Notes under the pieces: model-generated | Seen by the model: the letters and a program-made list of their open reading frames with translations, nothing else | Databases searched by the model: none | What the model was told of the DNA's origin: nothing | Shown here: in pieces, positions 25,384 to 34,184 of the stretch | Layout of the letters: the number at the start of each line of letters is the position of its first letter | Position numbering within the stretch: position 1 is the first letter of the stretch | Made by a program: the position numbers and the translations under genes | NCBI RefSeq assembly: GCF_937926365.1 | Contig: NZ_CALAOH010000053.1 | Span: 17,352-81,351 of the forward strand | DNA length: 64,000 bases | Reading direction: 5' to 3' | From: an uncultured Azohydromonas sp. | GTDB lineage: Bacteria > Pseudomonadota > Gammaproteobacteria > Burkholderiales > Burkholderiaceae_C

Positions 25384-26214
25384 ATGAGCAGGTCCGACGA
25401 CAAGCGCCTGAACGGCCTGGTGCACCGCGATCCCAAGGCGCGGATCGACCTTTCCGGCATCGATCCGTCCTCGAAGCCCTTTTCCCAGGGCGACAAGGTC
25501 CGGGACAAGGCGGCGGTGGAGCAACTCGCCGTGCGCCTGGACGAATTGCAGAACCGCTTCTGGGCCGACCGCCGCTACAAGCTGCTGGTGGTGCTGCAAG
25601 GCACGGACGCCTCGGGCAAGGACGGCACGCTGCGCCACGTCTTCGGCCGCATGAGCCCGCTGGGCGTGCATGCCGTCTCCTGGCGCGCGCCCACCGAGGA
25701 CGAGCGTGCCCGCGACTTCCTCTGGCGCATCCACCAGCGCGTGCCCGCCGCGGGCGAGATCACGGTGTTCAACCGCAGCCACTACGAGGACGTGCTGGTG
25801 CCGGCGGTCAAGGGCCAGCTCACGCCCAGGCAGCTCAAGCAGCGCTTCGCGCAGATCAACGACTTCGAGCGCATGCTCACCGAGACCGGCACCGTGGTCT
25901 GCAAGTTCATGCTGCACATCTCCAGCCAGGAGCAGCAGCGGCGGCTGCAGGCGCGGCTGGACGACCCGGCCAAGCACTGGAAATTCCTGATGGAGGACGT
26001 GGAGGCGCGCCGCCACTGGGACGACTACCAAGCGGCCTACGCCGACCTGCTCTCGGCCACGGGCACGCCCTGGGCGCCGTGGACCGTGGTGCCGGCGGAC
26101 TCCAAGACGCACCGCAACCTGATGATCGCCACGCTGCTGGAGCGCGCGCTGCAGGGGCTGGAGCTGCACTACCCGGAGGGCGACCCGGCGCTGAAGGGGC
26201 TGCGCATCGAGTAG
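25384..26214 (+). CDS. ppk2: Polyphosphate kinase 2 (PPK2 family)
   Basis: 276 residues. Walker A at 73-82 (GTDASGKDGT), the lid Arg/Lys region that follows, and the Walker B-like FNRSHYEDVLVPAV. C-terminal part WTVVPADSKTHRNLMIATLL is conserved in PPK2s. PPK2 enzymes use polyphosphate to phosphorylate nucleoside mono- or diphosphates. Length and the FNRSHYEDV form suggest a class III-like enzyme (AMP/ADP to ATP), but the class is not certain. A clear terminator follows at 26310. With ppk1 and ppx, it closes a set for making, spending and breaking polyphosphate. Confidence 0.93.
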   Translation: MSRSDDKRLNGLVHRDPKARIDLSGIDPSSKPFSQGDKVRDKAAVEQLAVRLDELQNRFWADRRYKLLVVLQGTDASGKDGTLRHVFGRMSPLGVHAVSWRAPTEDERARDFLWRIHQRVPAAGEITVFNRSHYEDVLVPAVKGQLTPRQLKQRFAQINDFERMLTETGTVVCKFMLHISSQEQQRRLQARLDDPAKHWKFLMEDVEARRHWDDYQAAYADLLSATGTPWAPWTVVPADSKTHRNLMIATLLERALQGLELHYPEGDPALKGLRIE

Positions 26215-26309
26215 CACGGAGCCCGATCACGGACGGCGGGACGGTGGGGGTTTGAACACGCCACGCGATGCCCTGCCATGACGGGCGCCGCTGACGCCGC
26301 CATCCCTTC

Positions 26310-26340
26310 CAATGCCCGCGACAGCGGGCATTGCGCTTTT
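26310..26340 (+). terminator. Rho-independent terminator of the ppk2 operon
   Basis: CAATGCCCGC (26310-26319), GACA loop, GCGGGCATTG (26324-26333), then CGCTTTT. A perfect ten-bp stem with a short T-run. It lies in a 367-base gap (26215-26581) in which I see no gene. The right part of the gap carries the promoter of the diguanylate cyclase. Confidence 0.85.
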
Positions 26341-26581
26341 CGGTAATTTGTTACGCCATCGCCGATTTCTACGGCCCGCGCGCTCAACTCACTGATGCGC
26401 TGGCCGAATGACAGGGACGTCGGCCGAATGGAGTGAGCAGCACTTGAGGGAGCGCCGGGCACTCGCCCTGTGGATGTTCGTTGTTTCGCGGATTCCGCGT
26501 CAGCGGCGGGACGCGTGAGCGGCTTGCGCTGTGTAGAGACAACGCCTCACGAGACGGTTGCCGGAAGCCTTGCGGTTCCGT

Positions 26582-28525
26582 ATGAAGTACCCCGGTTCAA
26601 AGTCCAGCGCGACCGCGCCGCGGCAAGCCGAAGCTGAGGCGAATGCGCCGGTTCCCTGCGTCGCTGCCAGGGAGCTCAGGCGCTTCGTGCGCTGGCTGGT
26701 TGCCGTCAACGTCATCGTCGGCGGCGTGCTGGCGCTGGCGATCTTCCAGGCCCTGAACGCCAGCCACGAGGTCCACGCGAACCGCGCCCGCAATGCGACC
26801 GAAAACCTCGTCGAAGGGCTCAAGGACAGCATCTCGGCCCACCTGAAACTCGTGGACAGCGCGCTGCTGAACACGCGGCTCGCGCTCGGGCATCTGCGGC
26901 AGCACGCCCCGTTGGAGCGCGACGAGGTCCATCGCGTGCTGTCGGAGCAGCAGTCGCTCGTGCCGCAGATGGAGAGCCTGCGTGTCACGGATGCGCAAGG
27001 CAACCTGCTCTTCGGCGCCGGCGTGCCGACGGCCCCGCGGGTCAACATCAGTGACCTCGACTTCTTCCGCCGTGCACGCGACGCTTCCAGCGATGAGGTG
27101 TTCGTCTCGGAACCCCTTGAAAGCCGCATCAACGGGAAGTGGATCGTGGTACTGGCGCGGCGCATGGCGGATACCGAGGGACGCTTTGCCGGTGTCGTGT
27201 ACGGAACGCTGCTCACCGGGCATTTCAGTGCCATGTTCGAGGGCATGGCGCTGGGCCAGCATGGCGCCATCACGCTGCGCAGCGGCTCGCTGCGGCTGGT
27301 GGCCCGCCATACGCCGGGAGACACGGGGCCCCAGCCCGTGGGCAGCGCCCGCGTGTCGGCCGAACTGGCTGCCGCGGTGAAGGCCGCGCCGGCGCAGGGA
27401 TTCTTCGTGTCGCGCACGAAGCTGGACGGCATCGAGCGCACCAACGCCTACCGCCGGATCGATTCGTTTCCGCTCTACATTCTGGCGGGCCTCGCCACGG
27501 ACGAGTTCTTCGCACCCTGGCGTGTCGATGCGGCCGCAAACATTGCGCTGCTCGCGGCGCTGACGCTCCTGCTCGCGGGTTCCTCGGCGCTGGTGTTGCG
27601 GTCGCGCACGCGCCAATACCACGCCCAGCAGGAAGTGTCGCGGCTGGTAGCCGAGCAGGCGCTGATGCTCGACAGCGAGCTGATCGGCATCGTGCGGCTC
27701 AAGCACCGGCGGATCACCTGGGTCAACAAGGGGCTGGAGCGCATGTTCGGGTACCGGGCCGATGAGCTCATCGGCCAATCGGCCCGGATCTTCTACGGCG
27801 ACGACCAGACCTTCGAGGAGTTCGGCAAGCTTGCCTATCCCCACCTCGAAGCCGGCCGTGCGTTCCGCGCCCCGCTGATGCTGCGCAGGAAGAGCGGCGA
27901 GCCGATCTGGGTGGACGCCAGCGGTACGTGGATGCAAGGCCAGCCCGGCGAAATGGTGTGGATGACGCTGGACATCACCAAGGACAAGCTGCAGCACGAC
28001 GAGGTCGTGCACGCGGCGCTCTACGACTTGCTGACCGGCCTGCCCAACCGGCGGCTGATGCTCGAACGCCTGAAGCTGTGCATGCAGAGCTGCGAGCGAT
28101 TCACCAGCCAGCTCGCCGTGGCCTTCATCGATCTGGACGGCTTCAAGGCCGTGAACGACGCGCATGGGCACGATGCCGGCGACGTGGTGCTGCGCGTTGC
28201 CGCGCAACGCATGCAGGGCGCCGTTCGCGCGTGCGACACCGTGGCCCGCATCGGTGGCGACGAGTTCGTCGTGATCCTTAACGATCTGGAGGAACGGGCC
28301 CAGTGCGCAGCCATTCTGGAGCGCATACGGTCCGTGGTGTCCGAGCCGATCATCATTCCGGGCAAGGGCCCGTGCACGGTATCGGCCAGCATCGGCGTCG
28401 AGTTCCACGGTCCTCGGCACACGACGCCCGAGAGCCTGATGACGGCCGCGGACGAGGCCATGTACCAGGCCAAGAAGGCCGGACGCAACCGCGTCCACGG
28501 CTTACCGGCCCGGGAGCTGGCCTGA
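26582..28525 (+). CDS. Membrane dCache-PAS-GGDEF diguanylate cyclase
   Basis: 647 residues from ATG 26582 (a TTG at 26558 is also in frame). Helix 1 near ~36-56 (VAVNVIVGGVLALAIFQALN), a large periplasmic Cache-like sensor to ~310, helix 2 (AANIALLAALTLLLAGSSAL), a PAS domain (~345-455, with MFGYRADELIGQSARIFYGD), then GGDEF. The active site is GGDEF in ARIGGDEFVVIL and the RxxD inhibition site (RACD) is five residues before it. It would convert two GTP to cyclic-di-GMP on sensing an extracellular signal. No EAL domain. A second c-di-GMP protein lies at 10132. Confidence 0.9.
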   Translation: MKYPGSKSSATAPRQAEAEANAPVPCVAARELRRFVRWLVAVNVIVGGVLALAIFQALNASHEVHANRARNATENLVEGLKDSISAHLKLVDSALLNTRLALGHLRQHAPLERDEVHRVLSEQQSLVPQMESLRVTDAQGNLLFGAGVPTAPRVNISDLDFFRRARDASSDEVFVSEPLESRINGKWIVVLARRMADTEGRFAGVVYGTLLTGHFSAMFEGMALGQHGAITLRSGSLRLVARHTPGDTGPQPVGSARVSAELAAAVKAAPAQGFFVSRTKLDGIERTNAYRRIDSFPLYILAGLATDEFFAPWRVDAAANIALLAALTLLLAGSSALVLRSRTRQYHAQQEVSRLVAEQALMLDSELIGIVRLKHRRITWVNKGLERMFGYRADELIGQSARIFYGDDQTFEEFGKLAYPHLEAGRAFRAPLMLRRKSGEPIWVDASGTWMQGQPGEMVWMTLDITKDKLQHDEVVHAALYDLLTGLPNRRLMLERLKLCMQSCERFTSQLAVAFIDLDGFKAVNDAHGHDAGDVVLRVAAQRMQGAVRACDTVARIGGDEFVVILNDLEERAQCAAILERIRSVVSEPIIIPGKGPCTVSASIGVEFHGPRHTTPESLMTAADEAMYQAKKAGRNRVHGLPARELA

Positions 28526-28538
28526 GCAACCTCTGGCT

Positions 28539-29366
28539 TCAGCCAGGCTGCCCGGCGAGCGCGCAGCGGGCCGGCGCGGCCAGGGTGGCGTGCAGGCCCA
28601 CCACGCCGCCCACGATCAGCAGCGCGGGCGAGCGCACCGCGTGCAGCACGGCCAGCCCGGGCAGCGTCCGCAGCGAGCCCACCACGCGGCGGCTGTCGGG
28701 CTGCGAGGCGCGCTCCACCAGCGCCGCGGGCGTGTCGGCGCCCAGCCCATGCGCCGTGAGCTGCGCGCAGATGGACGCCAGCGTGGACACGCCCATGTAG
28801 ATCACCACCGTCTGGCGCGGGCGCGCCAGCGCGGCCCAGTCCATGTCCAGCACGCCCGCCTCGCTGCGGCGGTGGCCGGTTGCGAGCACAACCGAAGCCG
28901 CGTGGTCGCGGTGCGTCAGCGGCATGCCGGCCTCGGCCGCGGCGGCCTGCGCCGCGCTGATGCCCGGCACCACCTCGAAGGGCACGCCCGCGGCGGCCAG
29001 CGCCTGCGCCTCCTCGCCGCCGCGGCCGAAGATGAAGGGGTCGCCCCCCTTGAGCCGCACCAGCGCGCGCCCGCTGCGCGCGAGGCGGATCATCAGCGCG
29101 CAGATGTCCTCCTGCGGCAGCGTGTGGTGCGCGCTCTCCTTGCCCACGTAGATCAGGTCGGCCCCTTCGGGCACCAGGCGCAGCACGTCGCGCGACACCA
29201 GGTGGTCGTAGAGCACCAGGGAGGCCCGGCGCAGCGCGCGCTCCGCGCGCACCGTCAGCAGCTCCGGGTCGCCCGGGCCGGCGCCCACGAGCGTGACGCG
29301 GGCCGCGCGCGGCGAAGCCGGCAAGGGCGCGGGGCTGAAGAACAGCGGTTCGTCGAGGACGCTCAT
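28539..29366 (-). CDS. nirE: Uroporphyrinogen-III C-methyltransferase for heme d1 (NirE)
   Basis: 275 residues of the SUMT family: VTLVGAGPGDPELLTVRAER near ~24-43, LVLYDHLVS, then LVRLKGGDPFIFGRGGEEAQ and the SAM-binding VVPGISAAQAAAAEAGMPLT. It methylates uroporphyrinogen III to precorrin-2. Alone, the family could serve siroheme or B12, but the position is decisive: it is divergent from nirS across 148 bases with a shared Dnr-type site, so it is the heme d1 methyltransferase. Downstream genes are on the other strand, so it is monocistronic. Confidence 0.93.
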   Translation of the reverse strand: MSVLDEPLFFSPAPLPASPRAARVTLVGAGPGDPELLTVRAERALRRASLVLYDHLVSRDVLRLVPEGADLIYVGKESAHHTLPQEDICALMIRLARSGRALVRLKGGDPFIFGRGGEEAQALAAAGVPFEVVPGISAAQAAAAEAGMPLTHRDHAASVVLATGHRRSEAGVLDMDWAALARPRQTVVIYMGVSTLASICAQLTAHGLGADTPAALVERASQPDSRRVVGSLRTLPGLAVLHAVRSPALLIVGGVVGLHATLAAPARCALAGQPG

Positions 29367-29428
29367 GGCTCACCGGCATGGGATGAATTGCGTTGGCGCA
29401 ATGCTCCGCGCGGGCTGAACCGGCGTCC

Positions 29429-29442
29429 TTAAACCAGTTCAA
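29429..29442. promoter_or_regulatory. Dnr/FNR-type site between nirE and nirS
   Basis: TTAA-ACCAGT-TCAA, extended by GTCC on the left and GGAC on the right (29425-29446). Its centre (29435.5) is exactly the centre of a wider inverted repeat: ATGCTCCGC at 29401-29409 and GCGGAGCAT at 29462-29470. At class-II spacing (-41.5) both divergent promoters get a GAGCAT hexamer at the -10 position. A Dnr dimer could therefore activate nirE and nirS equally. Confidence 0.75.
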
Positions 29443-29514
29443 GGACGGCCCGCAGGGGCAGGCGGAGCATCGCCCCCGGCACAGCAAGGACGCTGCACCA
29501 GCCGGAGAAAGCGC

Positions 29515-31251
29515 ATGAACATCCACAAACTCACCCCCTTGGCCACCGCGGCGTTCATCGCGGCCGTGGCGCTGCAAGCCCACGCGCAGGACGCCAAGCC
29601 TCACGTCTCGCCGTCCGAGGCCGGCTACCAGGCCGGCGGCTCTCCCGTGGGCAACGAGCCCATGTACCAGAGCACGAACCCCAAGGCCCCGCCGATGACG
29701 CAGGCGGAGTTCGACAAGGCGCGCAAGGTGTACTTCGAGCGCTGCGCCGGCTGCCACGGGGTGCTGCGCAAGGGTGCCACCGGCAAGCCGCTGACGCCCG
29801 ACATCACGCTGGAAAAGGGCACCGATTACCTCAAGGTCTTCATCGCCTACGGCTCCGCCGCGGGCATGCCCAACTGGCTGACCTCGGGCGAGATGGATGA
29901 CAAGGAAGTCGATCTGATGGCCCGCTACATCCAGCAGGACCCGCCGCAGCCGCCGGAGTGGGGCATGGCCGAGATGAAAGGCACCTGGAAGGTGCTGATC
30001 CCGCCCGAGAAGCGCCCGACGAAGAAGGAGAACAACTACAACATCGCCAACATCTTCTCCACCACGCTGCGCGACAGCGGCGAAGTGGCGCTGATCGACG
30101 GCGACACCAAGCAGATCATCAACATCGTCAAGACCGGCTACGCGGTGCACATCTCGCGCACCTCGGCCTCCGGACGATTCCTGTACGTGATCGGGCGCGA
30201 CGGCAAGGTCAACATGATCGACCTGTGGATGCCCAAGCCCGACAACGTGGCCGAGATCCGCATCGGCCTGGAAGCCCGCTCGGTGGACACCAGCAAGTAC
30301 AAGGGCAAGGAAGGCGACTTCACCGACAAGCTCGCCATCGCCGGCGCCTACTGGCCGCCCCAGTACGTGATCATGAAGGGCGACACGCTGGAGCCGCTCA
30401 AGATCATGGGCACCCGCGGCATGACCGTGGACACGCAGGAGTACCACCCCGAGCCGCGCGTGGCCTCGATCGTGGCCTCGCACTTCAAGCCCGAGTTCGT
30501 CGTCAACGTCAAGGAAACCGGCAAGACGCTGATGGTGGACTACTCCAACCTCGACGCCCTGAAGGTGACCGAGGTCGCCAACGCCCGCTTCCTGCACGAC
30601 GGCGGCTGGGATTCGAGCAAGCGCTACTTCATGGTGGCGGCCAACCAGAGCAACAAGGTCGGCGTGATCGACGCCAAGGAAGACAAGCTCGCCGCGCTGG
30701 TGGAGGTGGGCAAGATCCCGCACCCGGGCCGCGGCGCGAACTTCGTGCACCCGAAGTACGGCCCGGTGTGGTCCACCGGCCACCTGGGCGACGAGACCAT
30801 CTCGCTCATCGGCACCGACCCGGTCAAGAACAAGCAGCACGCCTTCAAGGTGGTGCAGACGCTCAAGGGCCAGGGCGGCGGCTCGCTGTTCCTCAAGAGC
30901 CATCCGAAGTCCCAGCACCTGTACGTGGACACGCCGCTCAACCCCGACCCGAAGCTGTCGCAGTCGGTGGCGGTGTACGACATCAAGAACCTCGACAAGG
31001 GCTTCACCGTGCTGCCGATCGCCGAATGGTCGGGCATCAAGGACGGCGGCGCCATGCGGGTCGTGCAGCCGGAGTTCAACAAGGACGGCGACGAGGTGTG
31101 GTTCGCGGTGTGGTCGGCCAAGGACAAGCAGAGCGCGCTGGTCGTGGTGGACGACAAGACCCTCAAGCTCAAGGCCGTGATCAAGGACCCGCGCCTGGTC
31201 ACGCCCACGGGCCACTTCAACATCCACAACACCCAGCACGACGTCTACTGA
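29515..31251 (+). CDS. nirS: Cytochrome cd1 nitrite reductase
   Basis: 578 residues. Signal peptide 1-25, then a c-type heme domain with C77-x-x-C80-H81 (RCAGCHGVLR) and an eight-blade propeller that carries heme d1 (motifs VALIDGDTKQIINIVKTGYA and, at the end, HFNIHNTQHDVY). It reduces nitrite to nitric oxide in the periplasm with electrons from cytochrome c551. The ATG has GGAG eight to nine bases upstream. The gene heads the nir operon under a Dnr-type site, with a hairpin after its stop (31278-31313) that separates it from the biosynthesis genes. Confidence 0.97.
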   Translation: MNIHKLTPLATAAFIAAVALQAHAQDAKPHVSPSEAGYQAGGSPVGNEPMYQSTNPKAPPMTQAEFDKARKVYFERCAGCHGVLRKGATGKPLTPDITLEKGTDYLKVFIAYGSAAGMPNWLTSGEMDDKEVDLMARYIQQDPPQPPEWGMAEMKGTWKVLIPPEKRPTKKENNYNIANIFSTTLRDSGEVALIDGDTKQIINIVKTGYAVHISRTSASGRFLYVIGRDGKVNMIDLWMPKPDNVAEIRIGLEARSVDTSKYKGKEGDFTDKLAIAGAYWPPQYVIMKGDTLEPLKIMGTRGMTVDTQEYHPEPRVASIVASHFKPEFVVNVKETGKTLMVDYSNLDALKVTEVANARFLHDGGWDSSKRYFMVAANQSNKVGVIDAKEDKLAALVEVGKIPHPGRGANFVHPKYGPVWSTGHLGDETISLIGTDPVKNKQHAFKVVQTLKGQGGGSLFLKSHPKSQHLYVDTPLNPDPKLSQSVAVYDIKNLDKGFTVLPIAEWSGIKDGGAMRVVQPEFNKDGDEVWFAVWSAKDKQSALVVVDDKTLKLKAVIKDPRLVTPTGHFNIHNTQHDVY

Positions 31252-31277
31252 CCCGTTGACACGGCAACCGGTCCATC

Positions 31278-31313
31278 CCTGCCCCCCGCCCGCAAGGCGG
31301 GACAGGGGCAGGG
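31278..31313 (+). other. Hairpin between nirS and nirM
   Basis: CCTGCCCC (31279-31286) pairs with GGGGCAGG (31305-31312), with an inner CCCGCC/GGCGGG pair. No T-run follows, so it is not a clear terminator. It probably stabilises the nirS 3' end, letting the reductase be made in excess over the cofactor-building proteins. This is a typical layout, but inferred here. Confidence 0.55.
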
Positions 31314-31344
31314 GAGAGGGCCGGCGCACAGGAGAGACACCACC

Positions 31345-31659
31345 ATGAAATCCCTGCTCATCGCCACCGCCGCGGCCACGGCGGCGCTGCTGTCGGCCCC
31401 CGCCTTCGCCGATGCCGACGCCGCCATGAACAAGGCCGGCTGCATGGCCTGCCATGCCAAGGACAAGAAGCTCGTGGGTCCGTCCTTCAAGGACGTCGCC
31501 GCCAAGTACAAGGGCCAGGACGCCACCGCGCGGCTCACCGAGAAGGTGCGCAAGGGCGGTGCCGGCAACTTCGGCCCCATCCCCATGCCGCCCCACGGCG
31601 CGGACAAGATCAGCGACGGCGACCTCAAGGCCGCGGTCGAGCAGATCCTCAAGTCCTGA
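31345..31659 (+). CDS. nirM: Cytochrome c551-type electron donor (NirM-like)
   Basis: 104 residues. Signal peptide 1-22 (ends AFADA), C33-M-A-C36-H37 heme site, an axial Met in GPIPMPPHG, and the compact class-I cytochrome c fold. It carries electrons in the periplasm to NirS. AGGAGA precedes the ATG. The following gene starts seven bases after its stop. The family assignment is firm, the gene name follows from position and length. Confidence 0.93.
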   Translation: MKSLLIATAAATAALLSAPAFADADAAMNKAGCMACHAKDKKLVGPSFKDVAAKYKGQDATARLTEKVRKGGAGNFGPIPMPPHGADKISDGDLKAAVEQILKS

Positions 31660-31666
31660 GCCGGCC

Positions 31667-31996
31667 ATGACGAAGCCGCTGCTGGCCGCCCTCGGACTCG
31701 CACTGGCCTGCGCCGGTGCCTGGGCGCAGGACGTGTCCCCCGCGCGCCAGGCACAGCTCCAGCGCCTGCTGCGCCAGGACTGCGGCTCCTGCCACGGCAT
31801 GCGGCTCACCGGCGGGCTCGGCCCCGCCCTCACGCGCCAGGCGCTGGCGGACGTGCCGCTGGACAGCCTGGCCGCCACCATCTACCACGGCCGGCCCGGC
31901 ACGCCCATGCCGCCGTGGAGCTCGTTCATGAGCGCCGAGGAGGCGCAATGGCTCGCCCGCCTGCTGCTCGCGGGCGTGCCGGAGGAGACCCCATGA
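31667..31996 (+). CDS. nirC: Cytochrome c of the nir operon (NirC-like)
   Basis: 109 residues. Signal peptide 1-21 (GAWAQD), heme site C39-G-S-C42-H43, and a likely Met ligand in TPMPPWSSFM. NirC-type proteins assist heme d1 maturation or donate electrons. It overlaps the nirF start (ATGA), and the start is at ATG 31667, seven bases after nirM. Whether it acts in maturation or as a donor is unsettled. Confidence 0.88.
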   Translation: MTKPLLAALGLALACAGAWAQDVSPARQAQLQRLLRQDCGSCHGMRLTGGLGPALTRQALADVPLDSLAATIYHGRPGTPMPPWSSFMSAEEAQWLARLLLAGVPEETP

Positions 31997-33201
31997 TCAA
32001 CCGCCGCCAGTGGCTGCAGTCCGCCGCCGGCAGCGCCGCGCTGCTGGGCCTGGCCGGCTGCGCCGGCACGCCGCTCTCCGTTGCATCCGCATCCAGCACC
32101 GGCACCGGCGACCTGGGCGTGGTGGTCGAGCGCGCCACCGGAAAACTCGCCATCGTCAACACCAGCCAGCCGCGCGTGCTGGCCGAGGTCGAGGGGCTGG
32201 GCGACCTGTCGCATGCCTCCGTCGTGTTCTCGCGCGACGCCGCCAGCGCCTTCGTCTTCGGCCGCGACGGCGCCATGAGCCGCGTGGACCTGCTGCAGCG
32301 CCGCCTCACCGGCCGCGTGATGCAGGCCGGCAACTCCATCGGCGGCGCCATCTCGCAGGACGGCCGCCTCGTCGCCGCGCAGAACTACCAGCCCGGCGGC
32401 ATCAAGGTCTTCGACGCCCGCACGCTGGAGCTCGTGGCCGACATCCCCGCCATTGGTGCCGACGGCAAGGCTTCGCGCGTGGTGGGCCTGGCCGACCTGC
32501 CGGGCCACCGCTTCATCTACGCGCTCTTCGACGCGGGCGAGATCTGGATCGCCGACCTGTCCGAGCCCAAGGCCCCCAAGGTGACGAAGTTCCGCGACAT
32601 CGGCCGGCAGCCCTACGACGCGCTGGTCACGCCCAACGGCCGCCACTACATCGCCGGGCTGTTCGGCGAGGACGGCCTGGCGCTGATCGACCTGTGGGAC
32701 GAGCAGCCGCGCGCGCGCCGCATCCTCGCCGGCTACGGGCGCGGCCAGGCGCCGCTGCCGGTGTTCAAGATGCCGCACCTGCGCGGCTGGGCCGTGGCCG
32801 GGCGCCACGCGTACCTGCCCGCCATCGGCCGCCACGAGGTGCTGGTGGTGGACACCGAGACCTGGGCCGAGGTGGACCGCATCCCGGTGGCCGGACAGCC
32901 GGTGTTCGCCATGGCGCGCCCCGACGGGCGCCAGGTGTGGGTCAACTTCGCCGTGCCCCACTACAACCGGGTGCAGGTCATCGACACGCCCTCGCGCCGC
33001 GTGGTGCGCACGCTGGAGCCGGGCGAGGCCGTGCTGCACATGGAATTCACGCCGCGCGGCGAGGCGGTGTGGATCAGCTCGCGCGACGCCAACCGGGTGT
33101 CCGTGATCGCCACCGACAGCTTCGACACGCTGGCTCAACTGCCGCTGCAAGCGCCCAGCGGCATCTTCTTCACCAGCCGCGCCGCGAGGGTGGGACTGTG
33201 A
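31993..33201 (+). CDS. nirF: Heme d1 biosynthesis protein NirF
   Basis: 402 residues. The N-terminus has a twin-arginine-like NRRQWL and a lipobox GLAGC with C23, so the protein is probably exported and lipid-anchored. The rest is a d1-type propeller like that of NirS but without a c-heme domain (for example GRDGAMSRVDLLQRRLTG and VVGLADLPGHRFIYALFDA). NirF takes part in the late steps of heme d1 synthesis in the periplasm. It overlaps nirC by four bases and nirDL by four (GTGA). Confidence 0.93.
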   Translation: MINRRQWLQSAAGSAALLGLAGCAGTPLSVASASSTGTGDLGVVVERATGKLAIVNTSQPRVLAEVEGLGDLSHASVVFSRDAASAFVFGRDGAMSRVDLLQRRLTGRVMQAGNSIGGAISQDGRLVAAQNYQPGGIKVFDARTLELVADIPAIGADGKASRVVGLADLPGHRFIYALFDAGEIWIADLSEPKAPKVTKFRDIGRQPYDALVTPNGRHYIAGLFGEDGLALIDLWDEQPRARRILAGYGRGQAPLPVFKMPHLRGWAVAGRHAYLPAIGRHEVLVVDTETWAEVDRIPVAGQPVFAMARPDGRQVWVNFAVPHYNRVQVIDTPSRRVVRTLEPGEAVLHMEFTPRGEAVWISSRDANRVSVIATDSFDTLAQLPLQAPSGIFFTSRAARVGL

Positions 33202-34184
33202 ACGCCCCCCACCTGCGCCTGCTCAACGACTGGCAGCACGGCTTTCCGCTGCGGCCGCGCCCCTTCGACGCGCTAGCCCGCGAGCTGGGTTGCGAGCGCA
33301 CCGAGGTGCTGCGGCAATACCGCGCGCTGCAGGCGGCGGGCAGCCTCAGCCGCATCGGCGGCGTGTTCGCCGCCGGCGCCGGGGGCGCGGCGGCGCTGTG
33401 CGCCTACGCAACCCTGCCGCAACGGCTGGAGGCGGTCGCCGCCACCGTCTCGGCGCATCCGGGCGTCAACCACAACTACGAGCGCGAGCACGCCTTCAAC
33501 CTGTGGTTCGTGATGACCGGCAGCGACCGTGCCGCGGTGCAGGCCGGCATCGACGCGCTCGACGCCGCCACGGGGCTGCGCGCGCTGCGCCTGCCCATGC
33601 TGCGGCCCTACCGCATCGACCTGGGTTTCGACTTGCTCGGCACGCGGCGCCAGTGCAAGGCACAGCGCCCCGCGCGGGCCGCGGCCCCGGTGGCCGAGGC
33701 CGACCGGCCGCTGGCCGCGCTGGCCGGCGAGGGGCTGCCGCTGGTGGAGGAGCCCTACGCCGCCTGGGCCGCGCGGCTGGGCCGATCCACCGGCGCGGTG
33801 CTCGCCACGCTGCGGGGCTGGCTGGAGCAGGGCACCCTGCGCCGCTTCGGCGTGGTGGTGCGCCACCACGAACTGGGCTTCGACCAGAACGCGATGTGCG
33901 TGTTCGACGTGGCCGACGACCGGGTGGATGCCGCCGGCGCGCTGCTGGCGCGGCAGCCGGGCGTGACCCTGTGCTACCGGCGCCAGCGCGACACGGGCTG
34001 GCGCTACAACCTTTTCGCCATGGTGCACGGCCGCGAGCGCGCGCAGGTGCTGGCGCAGGTGGAGGCCGCCGCCACGGCGGTGGACCTGCTCGCCGTGCCC
34101 CGCGCCGTGCTCTTCAGCCGGCGACGTTTCACCCAGCGCGGCGCACGCTACTTCGGCGCGCCGCGGGAGTTTCGACATGCGTGA
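33198..34184 (+). CDS. nirDL: Siroheme decarboxylase, fused NirD-NirL
   Basis: 328 residues starting at GTG 33198 inside the nirF stop. Two AsnC/Lrp-like halves are joined by a linker near ~155-170: the first has FPLRPRPFDALARELGCERT and VNHNYEREHAFNLWFVMTG, the second GLPLVEEPYAAWAARLGRST and LCYRRQRDTGWRYNLFAMVH. In Pseudomonas these are separate proteins (NirD, NirL) that form a decarboxylase removing two acetate carboxylates from siroheme. The His in each NYEREH/HHE type region is consistent with this. Here one chain carries both halves. Confidence 0.93.
   Translation: MNAPHLRLLNDWQHGFPLRPRPFDALARELGCERTEVLRQYRALQAAGSLSRIGGVFAAGAGGAAALCAYATLPQRLEAVAATVSAHPGVNHNYEREHAFNLWFVMTGSDRAAVQAGIDALDAATGLRALRLPMLRPYRIDLGFDLLGTRRQCKAQRPARAAAPVAEADRPLAALAGEGLPLVEEPYAAWAARLGRSTGAVLATLRGWLEQGTLRRFGVVVRHHELGFDQNAMCVFDVADDRVDAAGALLARQPGVTLCYRRQRDTGWRYNLFAMVHGRERAQVLAQVEAAATAVDLLAVPRAVLFSRRRFTQRGARYFGAPREFRHA

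Noticed and set aside
28021..31881. Very long (1286-codon) minus-strand frame across nirE/nirS
   Set aside because: It is a GC-driven shadow of nirS and neighbours; no domain makes sense, and real genes on the other strand or frame cover it.
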